From contig JALGQZ010000004.1 of the NCBI GenBank assembly GCA_023105745.1, positions 64,267,112-64,331,111 of the forward strand: 64,000 nt of DNA. The letters are read 5' to 3'. This document shows, piece after piece, positions 11,283-23,024 of the stretch. The DNA comes from Austropuccinia psidii (Eukaryota > Basidiomycota > Pucciniomycetes > Pucciniales > Sphaerophragmiaceae). Position numbers and translations under genes: made by a program. The notes under the pieces are model-generated. The model was not told the origin of the DNA and searched no databases. It saw only the letters and a list, made by a program, of their open reading frames with translations. Numbering within the stretch: position 1 is the first letter of the stretch; the number at the start of each line of letters is the position of its first letter.

Positions 11283-13219
11283 TGTAAGGTTTGACTATGA
11301 AACAATAAGTAAAAATTACTAATATTTTACTTATTGTACTATGAATGTGCTTATAAATAAAATAAATAAGATAAAAAATAATTATAATAATAAAGAATTA
11401 TTATAATTATGGAGTAAAAATAATTATATTATTAAATAAATATATTAATATAAGATAATTAATATATTTAAAAGCACTTTATTATTTTTACCAACAAATA
11501 ATGAAGGCGTAAAAAATTGTTTTTTATTAATAAAAACAATTAATAAAAATAATATTACTAATATTAAAGTTATAAATTAATATAAATACTATTTATATTA
11601 ATTAAAGACTTATTAAAGTAGTTATAAAGAGAAAATTATTATAATAAGAAGAAATAACCTACTTTCAATACTTAATATAATAGTTTTGAATGATTTTACG
11701 CCAAAAAATATTAATACAACTTTGTTAAATTGTATTCAAAATAAATATTAAGAGAAATTACAGTTTATCTTGATTTTACGTGGATTTGAGGTTTCAAGAG
11801 AAAGTTAAACAAAAAAATTGAATAATTGAAGTAATCACGTCAATAATGATGATTGTAATAAGGCTGATATTTGGTCTTTAATAATAGAAGAGTTTTATAT
11901 ATAAAGAATAAAGAAATTACCTTTTGTTTTGATTATTTAGTGTTTTGTAAGCATCTGAGGGGAAAATAGAGTAAAAAGAGCTCTATTTATAATAAATAAC
12001 TCCCTTCTAGAGTTCAGAATGCTTCTAGTAGATGTGTACTGATGCTTTCTATCAGAATTGATCAATATTTTAAGGTTTAGTGATGATTACATTATGATCA
12101 AACCATCTTACCTCATTATTATGCCATTATTTAGAGTTATCACTGTAACTTTAAGTTTGATGACGTCATAGGCTTGGCAGAAGCCTAAACTTTGTCAGGT
12201 TTTCTAGTATTAATCATATTATCATAGTATTCATCAATTTTATCACTTATATGACTGGTAAACTCAAAATAAGATTACAGTGAGTGATCATCAATGATCA
12301 AATTTAAGATTAAACTTTGATCATTAATAACTGTTAAGCTATACATGCTAAAGCTATTCTGAGAGTGGATTCTGATAGCTTGGCATGTCCTTATTAAACC
12401 TACCAGAGCATCTCATTACATCATCAAAACTCTATTGTATATCATTTTTCTTGTAAATCATCTTTTCTGTTGAAATTTAATATTTTAAACTTCAAGCCAT
12501 GATTTCAAGGGGTTATACCTTAAATATTGTAATAACAATTACATCATTCTTCACGAATGAACTAGTAAAATCCAACTGTCTACTTATTTTTTAAGTTTGG
12601 ACCACTTTTACAACAAATTGGTCAACAGCTCTGTTGATTTTATTCAATAATCCATTACAAGTTTTAACCTTGTTTATAACTTGTGAGATAAAGTTAATAT
12701 ATGTATTCTTACAGTAATTATATGGTGTCTTTTTTTTTGTTAATCTTTCTATCTTGTATATTTCAACAGATATCAGCTAAAAACCATGAATATATGCGTT
12801 GACCAAAAAAGTGCATATATTCAGCTCAATTCCTTAATTATTGACTTTAGAGATTAGCTTTATAATTGTTTTATATGTAGAGATCTATGGAGAATCCAAT
12901 GACCCAATTGAGTTTACATGTTGTTTTATTAGTTTCTGAAATAAATGAGGTTTTGTACCTTTTTTAAGGTATTATTACTTATACTTCAGTAATTATTGAC
13001 TTTTCAGATATGCCATAAAAGTGAAATGTGTATTTTACCATAAGGAATCTAATGGTTTAATTTATTTCAAATGTTTATTCATTAAATTCTGAGTTAATTT
13101 AGATTTTGTTCTTATTTATGGTATTTTACTAATTTTTGAGACAATTATCATAAGTATAATTATTACAGAAATTTTGTTGTGACCTTTTTGGATATGTGGT
13201 CATATCTCAAAGGCTCATA
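11283..13219 (-). repeat. 5' LTR of element A
   Basis: It starts TGTAAGGTTTGACTATGAAA and ends GGCTCATA, where the consensus is GGCTCACA. It is followed by the TSD GGAAA at 13220-13224. It lacks about 50 bp of AT-rich repeat present near 1080 in the left copy and differs by scattered substitutions, which dates the insertion as old. Confidence 0.92.
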
Positions 13220-13224
13220 GGAAA

Positions 13225-14122
13225 ACAGCTTTCAAAGTCACACCAGGGGGTGGTATTTCATTGATGTAGATATGGATGAGAAACTAAAATTGAATACTAG
13301 CTACAAAAGAGAATTTATAGGTAGTATTCTCTTCATATGATAGATATTTCATAAAATAATTGTAACTAGCTTCCGTATTACCTAGGCAGTGATACTAGTA
13401 GACCCAACAATTGGATGAATATGAATTAAAGTTCTGGTTCTTGACTTCACATTAAGGAGAATCTAGTCAGAGGCAAGGGAGTCTTTAAGGTGATTTAAAA
13501 TAACACTCATAGTCACATCAAACACACATCAAGTGTCTTTCTTAATATTGAATATGTCAGATAAATATCACAATGAAGGTGTTATTTGTCTGTCACTGCC
13601 ATGGAGACAGGAAGGGGGATTACAAACCATTATTTCTTAAAGAGCTTCCAAAACCCAATCAGAAAGGGTGTTTCATGGAATATCCAGCAAGTACAGTTTC
13701 AAAACCTCAATAAATTTCAATGCAGTCACAAATAAAATACAGGTGCAAATACCTGTACTGGATAAACAAATACAGGTTTTCATCTCAAATACAACTTCTT
13801 CCAGAATACAGCCCATGGTTTCTCGGTATAGTAACAGATATAGTGGGTTAGTCATGCTCACTTGCAATTGATCTTGGGATTTCTTTTCACCTCTAAGAAG
13901 AAGAGGTCTAAAGTGAATTACCTATAGTAGCAGATAGAGTGGGTTAGTCAGGCGCACTTGCAATCACTCTTGGCATTTCTCATCACCTCTCAGAAGCAGA
14001 GGTGAGGGAAAGGAGAATGAGAGCGCATGGAAGACTGGCTTAAGTAGTGATTGTAGTTACATGCTGCACTGATGCAGGGACTCATTACATAATTGAACAT
14101 TGGATGTTGGTAAACCATTACA
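13225..14122 (-). repeat. Probable copia LTR and flank with an internal tandem duplication
   Basis: The right edge (CCATTACA, ending at 14122) abuts a purine-rich tract of the copia fragment, so this should be its 3' LTR. The left edge is not resolved because element A lies there. Inside, about 90 bases around 13817-13912 are repeated at 13921-14010, sharing GTGGGTTAGTCA, CACTTGCAAT and CACCTCT. A short cluster of TACAGG/CCTGTA lies at 13737-13775. Confidence 0.4.
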
Positions 14123-14504
14123 CCCCCTCCTAATGAGTACATGCAAGAGTACCAATGTTTAACATGCCTCTTTCCTTACCCATTTCTGGTCCAGATAAGC
14201 TTTTGGTGAACAGTTTCTCCAAATCATTTTTGTTGGTTTCCATTTTAGTTTGATCCCATGGTGCCATATATTGTCATTCACAAAGAAGAATGCCTGGTCA
14301 AGGTACTGCTTGCATTTCCTCAAGTGGTTGTCAGTCACCACCTTTACAGCTGCCTCATTGTTGCAGTAAATCACAGTTGGGGGCTGGAAACCCAGATCCT
14401 GGAGGTGAGAAAGGGCCTGCATGAGGTGTTGGCAGGAGTCAGACAGTGCAACTTATTCCACCACTGCCTTCCCCTTGAAGCCCAAACAAATGTAATATAA
14501 ATCT
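14123..14504 (-). pseudogene. Ty1/copia RNase H C-terminus, truncated
   Basis: The minus strand reads FKGKAVVE, a TAA stop, VALSDSCQHLMQALSHLQDL, then VIYCNNEAAVKVVTDNHLRK. This is the copia-type RNase H end (A-E-Y-x-A-L-S and I-Y-C-D-N-x-A-A). The catalytic Asp of CDN is Asn and the Tyr codon after the Glu has become TAA. The frame ends at 14159, after which GGAGGGGGTG at about 14123-14132 forms the polypurine tract. Upstream protein is missing because an A-type LTR starts at 14505. It is the only copia protein seen in the window. Confidence 0.75.
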
Positions 14505-16504
14505 TGTAAGGTTTGACTATGAAACAATAAGTAAATATGACTAATATTTCACTTATTGTACTATGAATGTCCTTATTAACTTAATAAATGAAATAAAGAA
14601 GAATTATAATAATACAAAATTACTATAATTATGGTGTAAAATTATTATATTATTAAATAAATATAATAATATAATTTATATTATAAAAATAAATATAATA
14701 ATATAGTTTATATTATAAAAATTTATATATTAATATATAATGATTGATATATCTAAAGGTCTTTATTATTGTTACCCAAAAATAATAAAGGCATTAAAAA
14801 TTGTTTTTTGATAATAAAAAAAAATTAATAAGAATAATATTACTAATATTAATGTTATATATTAAGATAAATACTATTGATATTAATAAAAAAATTGTTA
14901 AACTAATAATAAAGAGAAATTACTATAAGGGAGAAAATAACCTACTTTCAACACTTAATATAATAATTTTGAATGATTTTATGCCAAAAGAATGTAAATA
15001 CAACTTATTGAAATTTTATGTACAGAATAAAATAAAAGAAATTACAAAAACTCTAAATTCTATGTGGAAAATAATATTTATAGAGAAATATAGCAAAAGA
15101 AACTCAAAAAAAAGAGTAATCATGTGAAGATTGATGATTATATTAAAGATTACCTTTTGTCTTTGATAATATAAATGATTTATATATAAAGAATAGAGAT
15201 TTTACCTTTTTATTTAATGTTTTATTGTTTACATGTGTCTGAGGGGTAAATAGAGTAAAAAGGGCTCTATTTATAGTAACTTCCTCCCTTCTAGACTCCA
15301 ACAGGCCTCTAGTAGACGTTTAATGATGGTATCAACAGGAATTAATCAGAAATTGATGGTTTAGTGATGATTACATCATAATCATACCATCTTGTCTCAT
15401 TATTATGCCATTATTTAGAGTTATCACTATGAATCAAAGTTTGATGACATCACAAGATTGGAAGAAGCCTAAAATCTTTAGATTTTATGAGTACTTATCA
15501 TAATTTAATAGTATTCAGCAGTTTTATAACTTAGATAACTGTTAATCTTAAAATAAGATTACAGTGAGTGATCATAAATCATCAATTTTAAGCTTAAACT
15601 TTGATCATCAATAACTTTTGAGTTATACACTCTAAAGCCATCTGGAGAGTGAATTCTGATAGCCTTTCATGTCCTTATTAAACTGCCTAGGCAATTTCAT
15701 TAAATAATCAAAGCTCTAGTTTTGATGATTTTTCTTGCATCTCATCTTTTCTGTTGAAATTTAATATTTTAAACTTCAAGCCATGATTTCAGGGGTTGTA
15801 CCTTGAATATTATGATAAAAAATACATCATTCTTCACTTATGAGCTATTAGAGCCTTGATATCTACTTCATTTTAAGCTTGGGCCACTTTCACAACAAAG
15901 TGGTCAACAGCTCTAGCAATTTTGTTCAATAAAGCCTTACAGGTTATAACCTTGCTTATAATATGTCAGATAAAGTTCATATCTGTGTTATTAAAGTAAT
16001 TAAGTGTTAAACTTCTTTTTGTTTTAACTCTCTGGCATGTATATTTCAGGAAATATTAGCTAAGAACCATGAATGTATGCACTGACCAAAAAAGTGCATA
16101 TATTCAGCTTACTTCCTCAAGTATTAACTTTAATGAAATGACACAAAATTGATTTATGTGTAGCTTTTAATGGTCAATCCAATTTTGTAACTTATTTAAC
16201 ATGTTGATGAATTGGATTCTGAGAGAAATAAGAGTTTATGTCTTTTTATGGTATATTTAGCTTATCACTCATTATTTATTGACTTTACAGATATGCCATA
16301 AAAATTCTATATGTGTGTTTTATCATGGGAAATCTAATGGTGTAATTTACTTCAGATTTTTATTCATCAGATTATAAGTTAATTCAGCATTTATTTGTTT
16401 TTGTGTAATATTTTCTTATTTTAACATAATTATTTGGAGGAATAATTATTGTAAAGTTTTTCTTGTGACCTTTTGGATATGTGGTCATATCTCAAAGGAT
16501 CAAA
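14505..16504 (-). repeat. 3' LTR of element A2
   Basis: It starts TGTAAGGTTTGACTATGAAA and ends GGATCAAA, a decayed form of GGCTCACA. It aligns with 922-2904. The plus-strand reading frame 14801-15127 inside it is an Ile/Lys/Asn-rich by-product of AT richness, not a gene. Confidence 0.85.
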
Positions 16505-16522
16505 TCCGCTACCACCAAAAAA
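16505..16522 (-). promoter_or_regulatory. polypurine tract of element A2
   Basis: The coding strand reads TTTTTTGGTGGTAGCGGA before the LTR, matching the tract of element A with two changes. Confidence 0.6.
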
Positions 16523-16625
16523 GATTGTACTACAATCTGATATAGTTAATTAGGGTATCATTCACTGTCCCACTTCTTCATCAGACTTTCTTAGTCTTGA
16601 AGCTCAATAATGCTTAACTCTTTTA

Positions 16626-17483
16626 TTATTTAGATCTTCTTTCATGTCTGAACTTTCTTAGTAGCTTATCAGAATTAGTTATATATTTCTCAAGTAGCCA
16701 TTCATCTTCTTGAGTTGGGTTTCTATACCTTACAAGGTATTCCCTTTCTTTTTTGTTTTTTGTCCCTCTTTCTTTAAGGACTTTTACAATTTTCTTTTCT
16801 TCTCCTTCTTCTAGAGGGGGGATTTCAAGTGGGGGCTTATTTATTAGTGGAAATAATTCTTTTTCACTTGAGCTGTAAGGTTTCATCAGACTTACAGGGA
16901 AAGTTGGGGCTTTGTTCATAAGTTCACCTGTTAGCTCTAATTGCACAGCATTAAGTCCATGTAGCACTTTTATCATAAATGGTCCTGCAAAGGAATCTTT
17001 CAATTTCTTTGAGCCTTTGATATTATGAAAATTCAGAGTTGATACCAAGACCAAGTCTCCTACTTTAAAGTCAGGTGGTTTATGAATGTTATCCCATCTC
17101 TATTTTGCATATTTAAAAGAGTCAAGCATACATATGTTTGCATGATGTCTTGCTGTGTCAAGAATTATTTTGAAACTTTTTTCTGTTGGATGTATATACA
17201 CTAAGTCCCTTTTCAGGCTATCATAAGGAAGTCTTGGATTCCAACCTTTTTCTAACATTGCTGATGTTTTGACAGTTAAATAATTGATTGATGTTTTATA
17301 TTCCAGTTCAAGAGCTGGCATTAAGGTACACAAATCATGGGTAAAGCCATCAGAGTCTTTGAATTCTAGCACATAAGCATGGAATCTTCTTATAATGTCT
17401 TCTAAGGCCTGTAGCATTCCTTCTGCTAGACCATCAGTTTGAGGGTTGTAAACTGTTAAGAATGATAGCTTTGTCGCAAACAA
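16626..17483 (-). pseudogene. Element A2 integrase C-terminal half with chromodomain
   Basis: From the upstream end it reads TKLSFLTVYNPQTDGLAEGM with the catalytic Glu retained, LEKGWNPRLPYDSLKRDLVY, GLNAVQLELTGELMNKAPTF and then a chromodomain, EREYLVRYRNPTQEDEWLLE, ending in RRSK. A frame break near 17054-17100 separates two open blocks. Upstream of 17483 the sequence is unrelated, so the HHCC finger and the first two catalytic Asp are gone. The chromodomain is better preserved here than in element A. Confidence 0.8.
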
Positions 17484-18601
17484 CACTGGGGGGATTTGAC
17501 TTGTACCTGCCTGCAGGTCCCTTACAAGGATTTTTTCTGATGTCTCCAAGTTAACTCAGAATTAACTCATAACATATCTCTATATTTAACTCACAATTAA
17601 CTCAGCATTAACTTCAGTCATATCTCCATATGTATCTCCAGATTATTTAATTCTTCACTTGGTTCATATCTCAGTATGATTTTTGTCCTTTCTTTACTTA
17701 GAGGTGGGCTGATTAGGGTCTGCCTTTTTCAAATTCTTTAAGTAATACTCTCAGATATTTTACATTTAGCTTAGAACTGAGTAAATAAGATCTTTGCATT
17801 TATTACCACCTTGTCCCAAGGCTTATTTTCATTTTCTCTCACCCTTTATCTCAATTTCAACACAAGATTGGTAAAAATTATTTCAACCCACTACATGAAA
17901 TTCTTCACATATATTCTAATATATCTTAAATAAATCATTATATATATTGATTAATAATTATCATCTCAAAATATTACACAGATAAAATACACATAGGATG
18001 ATTTAATTTTAAGTTGTATTTTTGTTCTATGAGGGTTTTATTTTTCTAGTTAGAGTTTGCATATAAATATTTATTTTGATTGATTACCCAGTGAAAATTG
18101 GTTGGGAAATACATAAATCAATTGATTTCAAATCCTCTCTTGAGATATAGCTATTAATGTCTACATGCATTTGTATTTAGCTAAAGAATACTGTTTAAGC
18201 TTATATTATTGTTTAATAATAATATTTAATGTAAACCAATCAATCTTCAGTAAAGTATTGCTCAAATTAAGACCATGTCAAATTATTTCAAATATTCCCA
18301 TTTTTTATTTTCTTGTCTTAAATTTCTTCAAAATGAGGTCTTCTAATAAAAAAACCTTTACAAAGTATTTTATACAAAATATGTATTAGAAACATATATA
18401 TATTAAGTAGATAATCACCAATCACTTGATAATAAAAGCCAAGATGAATCCAAAGAAACATTCTTTCAGTACATTGGGATTCTGAGCCTTATTTCTTCAG
18501 TTTTGCTCACTAGAGATCCTGTAACCTTTCTGTATATACTTTCATTGTTACCTCCTGTACATGTTTTGTATATATATAGTATACATACTTGAATAATGTA
18601 T
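17484..18601. other. Gene-free AT-rich spacer
   Basis: It has no coding signature. Short repeats of the type TTAACTCAGAATTAACTCA occur at about 17550-17630. It separates the broken edge of A2 from the broken edge of element B. Confidence 0.55.
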
Positions 18602-19489
18602 TTAAGCAATAAATTTAATGGGATTTTTTTTATAGTCTTTCTCTTGCCATACTTCTTTTTGAATCTTGTCTACTAAATCTGAGAAAATCTCCACTTTGAT
18701 TGAGAAGAATCTTGACTCTTGAATTCCATCTTGCTTAAGTACTTGATGAAATTTTTGAGAATTCTTGCTGATGAAGTCCACCCCCCTCTCTGGGTACATG
18801 TCGTCCCGACGTGACAAGGCATCTGGTAAAGTGGCCAGTCTGCCTGGGCGGTAAGTGATAGTGAAGTGAAATTCTGAGAGAAATTCAGCCCAACGGGCCT
18901 GACGACGAGTAAGAATTTTGGAAGACATGAAATACTGCAAGGAAGAGTGGTCTGTCAAGACCTCAAAAGAATTGGAAAGAGAAAGAAGAAATGCTCTCCA
19001 GCGCTTGAGAGCCCAAACTATGCCAAGGAGTTCCTTGTCGTGAATTTCATAGTTGAGTTCAGCTGGTAAGAGCTTGCGACTATCAAATGCAATGGGATGC
19101 TTTCCTGAGTCATTCACCTGACTCAGTACGGCGCCTAATGCATAATCAGAAGCATCAGTCTCTACAATAGTAGGTAGAGATGGATTGAAATGGGATAAGA
19201 TAGGAGCAGAGGTGAAAGCTTCTTTGAGTGCTTGAAACTGACTAAGAGCTTCCTCATTGAGGATAAAGGGAGAATCTTTTTTGAGAAGGGAAGTGAGAGA
19301 AGTGATTTTTTTGGAATAATTTTTAATGAAACAACGATAAAAATTGCCAAAGCCAAGGAAAGATTGAAGGGCCTTGATGTTTTTGGGCTGAGGCCAATTG
19401 AGGATTTGCTGAACTTTTGAAGAATCCATCTTGAGGCCATCACTTGAAACAACATAGCCCAAGTATTCCACACTTGGAGGCTTTGGCAA
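18602..19489 (-). pseudogene. Element B RT connection and RNase H
   Basis: There are about 295 open codons. [20 protein letters not shown] and [20 protein letters not shown] form the RT thumb and connection. RNase H keeps all visible catalytic acids: [32 protein letters not shown] and [11 protein letters not shown]. The tether [20 protein letters not shown] follows, and the frame closes in [15 protein letters not shown]. The integrase that should follow is absent. A small deletion near 19489 shifts frame relative to the RT palm upstream. Confidence 0.85.
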
Positions 19490-19751
19490 ATAAATTATTT
19501 TCTCTGAGTCTTTGGAGGACAGAGGTCACATGTTTGGCATGTTCTTCCTCGGAACTTGAGAACACCATAATATCATCTAGATAAACCACAACAAACACAT
19601 CCAAGAAATCTGCAAATATATCATTTACAAGATTCTGGAAAGAAGCATGAGCATTGGTCAAACCAAATGGCATGACCAAATACTCATAACTACCATACTT
19701 GGTTCTGAACGCAGTTAAGTGCTCATCCCCCTCTTTGATTCTCAGAAGGTT
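19440..19751 (-). pseudogene. Element B RT palm
   Basis: It reads [20 protein letters not shown] and then [20 protein letters not shown], with a YLDD active-site box. It is in the same frame as the block ending at 19752, from which it is separated only by a TAA where the family has a Tyr codon (DLRDA-stop-NLLRIK). The downstream end goes out of frame after [10 protein letters not shown]. Confidence 0.83.
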
Positions 19752-20917
19752 TTATGCATCACGCAAATCTATCTTGGAGAAGATAGTGGAACCGTTGAAT
19801 ACGGTAAGGAGCTGGTTCATAGGAGGGGCAGGGTATCTGTTCTTCCTAGTGACAGCATTGAGTTTGCGGTAGTCAACACACAAACGAAGACCTCCATCCT
19901 TTTTCTTGACAAAAAGGACAGGTGCTCCTGTTGAAGAGGAGCTTGGTCTTATGAAACCTTTCTCTACATTCTCTGAAATGTATGCCCGCAGTGTTTCTGA
20001 CTCTTGATTTGATAATGAGTAGATAACACCAAGTGGAGGTAGAAGACCCTCCAATTTGATATGGTGATCACAGGCGCGGTGTGGAGGAAGTTTCTCTGCT
20101 TTCACCTTGGAGAATACATCCAAATATTGGTGATAAGCAGGAGGGACTACCTTCAACACAGTTTCAATTTCTTCTGGCTCTTCCTCCTCATCCCACTGCT
20201 CCTCCAGGGATGCATGAAAAGATAAGGGAGGAAGGTCCATATCCCCTTGAAAGAGATGAAGTGAAGATATGGCAACATCTTCTCCAACATCCTTTATCTC
20301 TTTGAAGACTTCATCTCTTAATGGAAGTAATGACTGAAAGGGAATGATGGAAGGGGTATGGACAGAAGAAGGAAGGGAAGGTGTCTTAAGTTCACCAACC
20401 AGAGCAACACTGTTGAAAGCAGTGGCTAAGTCATTACTAGTAGAAGGAATAATACCACTAGAATCCTTATGACTAGAATCATAGGTGATCAGTCCATTTT
20501 TCCAATCAATAATGGGATTAAAATGGTAAAGGAAATCATAGCCCAATATCAGGTCTCCTCCCTTGGGTGAATCTATGATACAGAAGTCCCATTCAAAGCT
20601 TGGGAAGGAAGGCAAGTCAACTACCCACTTGGTATAATGGGTGATGAACAAGGCAGGGGATTCATTAGAATCCAAAATGAAAAGAGGAATCTTTTCAGGG
20701 AGCTCTGACAGAGTCAATGAGTACTTGAGAACAAAATTCTTTGCAATAAAAGAGTTTGTAGCACCAGAATCAATGAGAATACTATAAAAATTATCAGAGA
20801 CAGAAGAGAAAATAAGAAATTTTAAAGATTTCTTGACACTAGTATTCAGAGTGCACAATTGTGCTCTTGAAGGAAATAAGTGAGGACCATTCAACACATC
20901 ATGATTCCCACTCAGGC
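19752..20917 (-). pseudogene. Element B protease and RT N-terminal part (pol frame)
   Basis: Pol is open from the -1 frameshift site at 20918-20924, through GNHDVLNG, to a TAA at 19752. The protease active site is [16 protein letters not shown], with [17 protein letters not shown] in the C-terminal half. An acidic linker ([14 protein letters not shown]) leads into RT, with [34 protein letters not shown] and [10 protein letters not shown], the first RT catalytic Asp. It has no start codon of its own, which fits expression by frameshifting from gag. Confidence 0.85.
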
Positions 20918-22273
20918 TTTTCCCTGCTTGCTAGGGAAGCCTCTTGATGATGACCCAGGCTTGTTCTGAGGTCTCTTGAAGCATTTTTCAATTGGGTGCT
21001 TTCCACCACAATAAGTACACAGCCCCTCTTTGATCCTCCTCTCCTTTTCAGAACCGGTTAATTTATTGTCCTTATTGAGGAGAGCGGCATGGGGCTTGTC
21101 CTTTGAAGATTGAAATTGCTTGACCTTCTTGTTCTTCTTCTGGTGAAACCTCTTTGAAGATAAGCTTTGAGGAGGCCTAGATTGATTGGATCCAATGACT
21201 GGAGGTTTCTTCTCTTGATTGCCACCCTTTTCTTTTTGCCTCTCATGATATCTTGTGTCTAATTCAAAAGTGACGTCCATAAGTTCTTGAAGAGTATCAA
21301 AAGTTCCAGGGTGAGAAGCCAATTTATCCAATAATCTTGATGCCAATCCTCTTCTGTAAACATGGATATAAGCTCTTTCCCCCCAATCTCCAATTCTTGA
21401 CATTAATCTTCTGAAATCTGCAATGCACAAGGAAACATGACCACTCTCCTTCATCCTCAAATTGTTCAACTCCTGTTCAGCTTTCCTGACATCATTGGGG
21501 TCACCAAACAGAGTGAACAATTGAGATTCAAATAATGGCCAATTATTGAGGAGGTAGGAAGGGTCTTCATTGGAAATATTTGAGAGATAGGGTTCAATCC
21601 ACTTTCCAGCTCTACCAGTGAGAAAAGAAGTTGAGTAAAGAACTTTCTTCCTGTCAGAGAATAAATTTGCTGGATCATTATGGAAGATTAATTGACAGGA
21701 TTGGATAAATCCTCTCAATTTATGAGCTTGAGTACCATCAAAAGAATCAGGTGCCTTCATGGATGGAGTCTTGAAAGCAGGGGCTTTGGAATTGTCCCTG
21801 GGAGCAACTGCTTGAGTGAGTTGCCCCATGAATTGAGTCATCTGCTCCATCATCTTGAGGAGACTTGGATCAGTTTGAGAGACAAGAGGTTGACTAGAAA
21901 GGGCTAGATTAGAACCCTGAGGCACCTCTGGAGCATTTTCCAAGGCATCTGCCACTTCAGTTTCCCCATAATCTTCCTCTTGCACAGACTCTTCCCCCTC
22001 TTCATCTTCAACTTCCCCTTGTCTTGCTCTTGCACCTTCAGACATGCCAGGGTAGCCACCCAAAAGTCCAGAGAAAGATCTTGATCTTCTAGATTTCATT
22101 CCACCTCTTCTTGAGGGTGCTGCTCCTTCCATTGGTGGTCCTCTGTCCAAGTTTGCACTCAGTTGAACAACTGATGGTGTGCGGTCAAAAGGAGCCCTTG
22201 CTGTAGGAGTGAGAACAGCTTGAATTCTTTGGGATCTAGTATTTTTGGCTGGGGGGCTATGCTGAACTGGTAT
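20912..22273 (-). pseudogene. Element B Gag (capsid and nucleocapsid), start codon lost
   Basis: The frame is open from at least 22273 to the TGA at 20912. The N-terminus is Pro/Ser-rich and then acidic (EVEDEEGEESVQEEDYGETE). The capsid has LRGFIQSCQLIFHNDPANLF, RAGKWIEPYLSNISNEDPSY, FESQLFTLFGDPNDVRKAEQ and HVSLCIADFRRLMSRIGDWG. The nucleocapsid has one knuckle, CTYCGGKHPIEKC (C-x2-C-x3-H-x4-C). The codon before PVQHSPPAK at 22271-22273 is ATA; from memory the family starts with ATG there, so the start is probably mutated. An internal ATG at 22134-22136 could still serve. Confidence 0.8.
20918..20924 (-). promoter_or_regulatory. -1 ribosomal frameshift heptamer GGGAAAA at the gag-pol junction
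   Basis: In gag frame the coding strand reads CAG GGA AAA GCC TGA. The heptamer G GGA AAA fits the X XXY YYZ slip consensus and lies two codons before the gag stop. Slipping back one base gives GGG AAA AGC CTG AGT, which is open into the protease. Both frame and position match the pol entry exactly. Confidence 0.7.
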
Positions 22274-23024
22274 TTTGAATAAAATGAAATAAACTTGATG
22301 GTATGAGAACAGAGATCAAAACTTGGCCAAATCAATCACAATAAAATCTTGATGAATCTTGAGGAATCAATTCAAATCTTGAGGTGAAATCAAATTCATT
22401 CAACAATCAACAATCAATTCAAATCAAATATCAATAATCTTGAGAAATTCAACAATCAATCAATATTCAATCAATAATCAACCAATCAATAAATCAGTGT
22501 CTTTTATATGAAAACAAGGTCTTGAGGAATCAATCAATCAATTTAAAATCTTCAGAAATCAATTCAATATCTTGATGAGTCAAAATCAGTCAATAATCAA
22601 AATCAATTCTTGAGGATCAATAAAATATCTTGAGGATTCAAAGTCAATCAATAATCAAAATCAGCTCTTGAGGATCAATCAATATCTTGAGAAGTCAAAT
22701 CAATCAATCCAAATAAGATCCTGAGCCGCTGAATCAATAACCCAATGAATCCCAATGAAATGATCCAATCAATTAAACCAATAATCAATCCTGAATAAGA
22801 CCTGAATAAGAACACAGAGAAATTTGATTTGATAAAATGAAATGAAGTGAATGAAATGGTCAGCAATGATTAAGAAAGAAGAAGAATCAATTTCATATGA
22901 ATGAAATGAATGAAATGAAATTGATGAGAGAGAAAAATCATAATCATTAAGGATCATTAAGTCATAAGAAAGATCATAATTGATGAATGAGAAGAAAGAG
23001 TCAAATATGAGCTAATTAATTTAA
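22274..23024 (-). repeat. Element B leader with an AATCAATC / TCTTGAGG repeat field
   Basis: Between gag and the 5' LTR, about 22310-22800 is dominated on the plus strand by imperfect copies of AATCAATCAAT interrupted by ATCTTGAGGA, and about 22840-22930 by GAATGAAATGAA. It is non-coding. The bases next to the LTR (TTAAATTAATTAGCTC on the coding strand) do not look like a tRNA primer-binding site. Confidence 0.7.

Larger units (their letters stand above)
922..13219 (-). mobile_element. Element A: full-length Ty3/gypsy chromovirus, degenerate, TSD GGAAA
   Basis: Two related direct repeats (922-2904 and 11283-13219) enclose minus-strand gag and pol in the order gag, protease, RT, RNase H, integrase, which defines Ty3/gypsy. 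The 5-base direct repeat GGAAA (917-921 and 13220-13224) shows it arrived by integration. At 12.3 kb it is longer than usual because a 1.8 kb solo LTR lies in its gag and its LTRs are nearly 2 kb. Pol is cut by stops and frameshifts, several catalytic residues are changed, and the LTRs have diverged by several percent plus indels. It is an old, immobile copy. Its proteins are closely related to those of elements D, F and the 14505-17483 fragment. Confidence 0.93.
14505..17483 (-). mobile_element. Element A2: truncated 3' end of an A-type chromovirus
   Basis: An A-family LTR (14505-16504), a polypurine tract and the integrase C-terminal half are present; similarity to A and D stops near 17483 inside the integrase core. 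No second LTR or matching target duplication is visible. It interrupts the copia remnant on its left. The LTR differs clearly from both A LTRs, so this is a separate insertion. Confidence 0.85.

Noticed and set aside
14801..15127. 108-codon plus-strand frame rich in Ile, Lys and Asn
   Set aside because: It lies wholly within an LTR, shows no domain, and its composition is what AT-rich DNA gives by chance.
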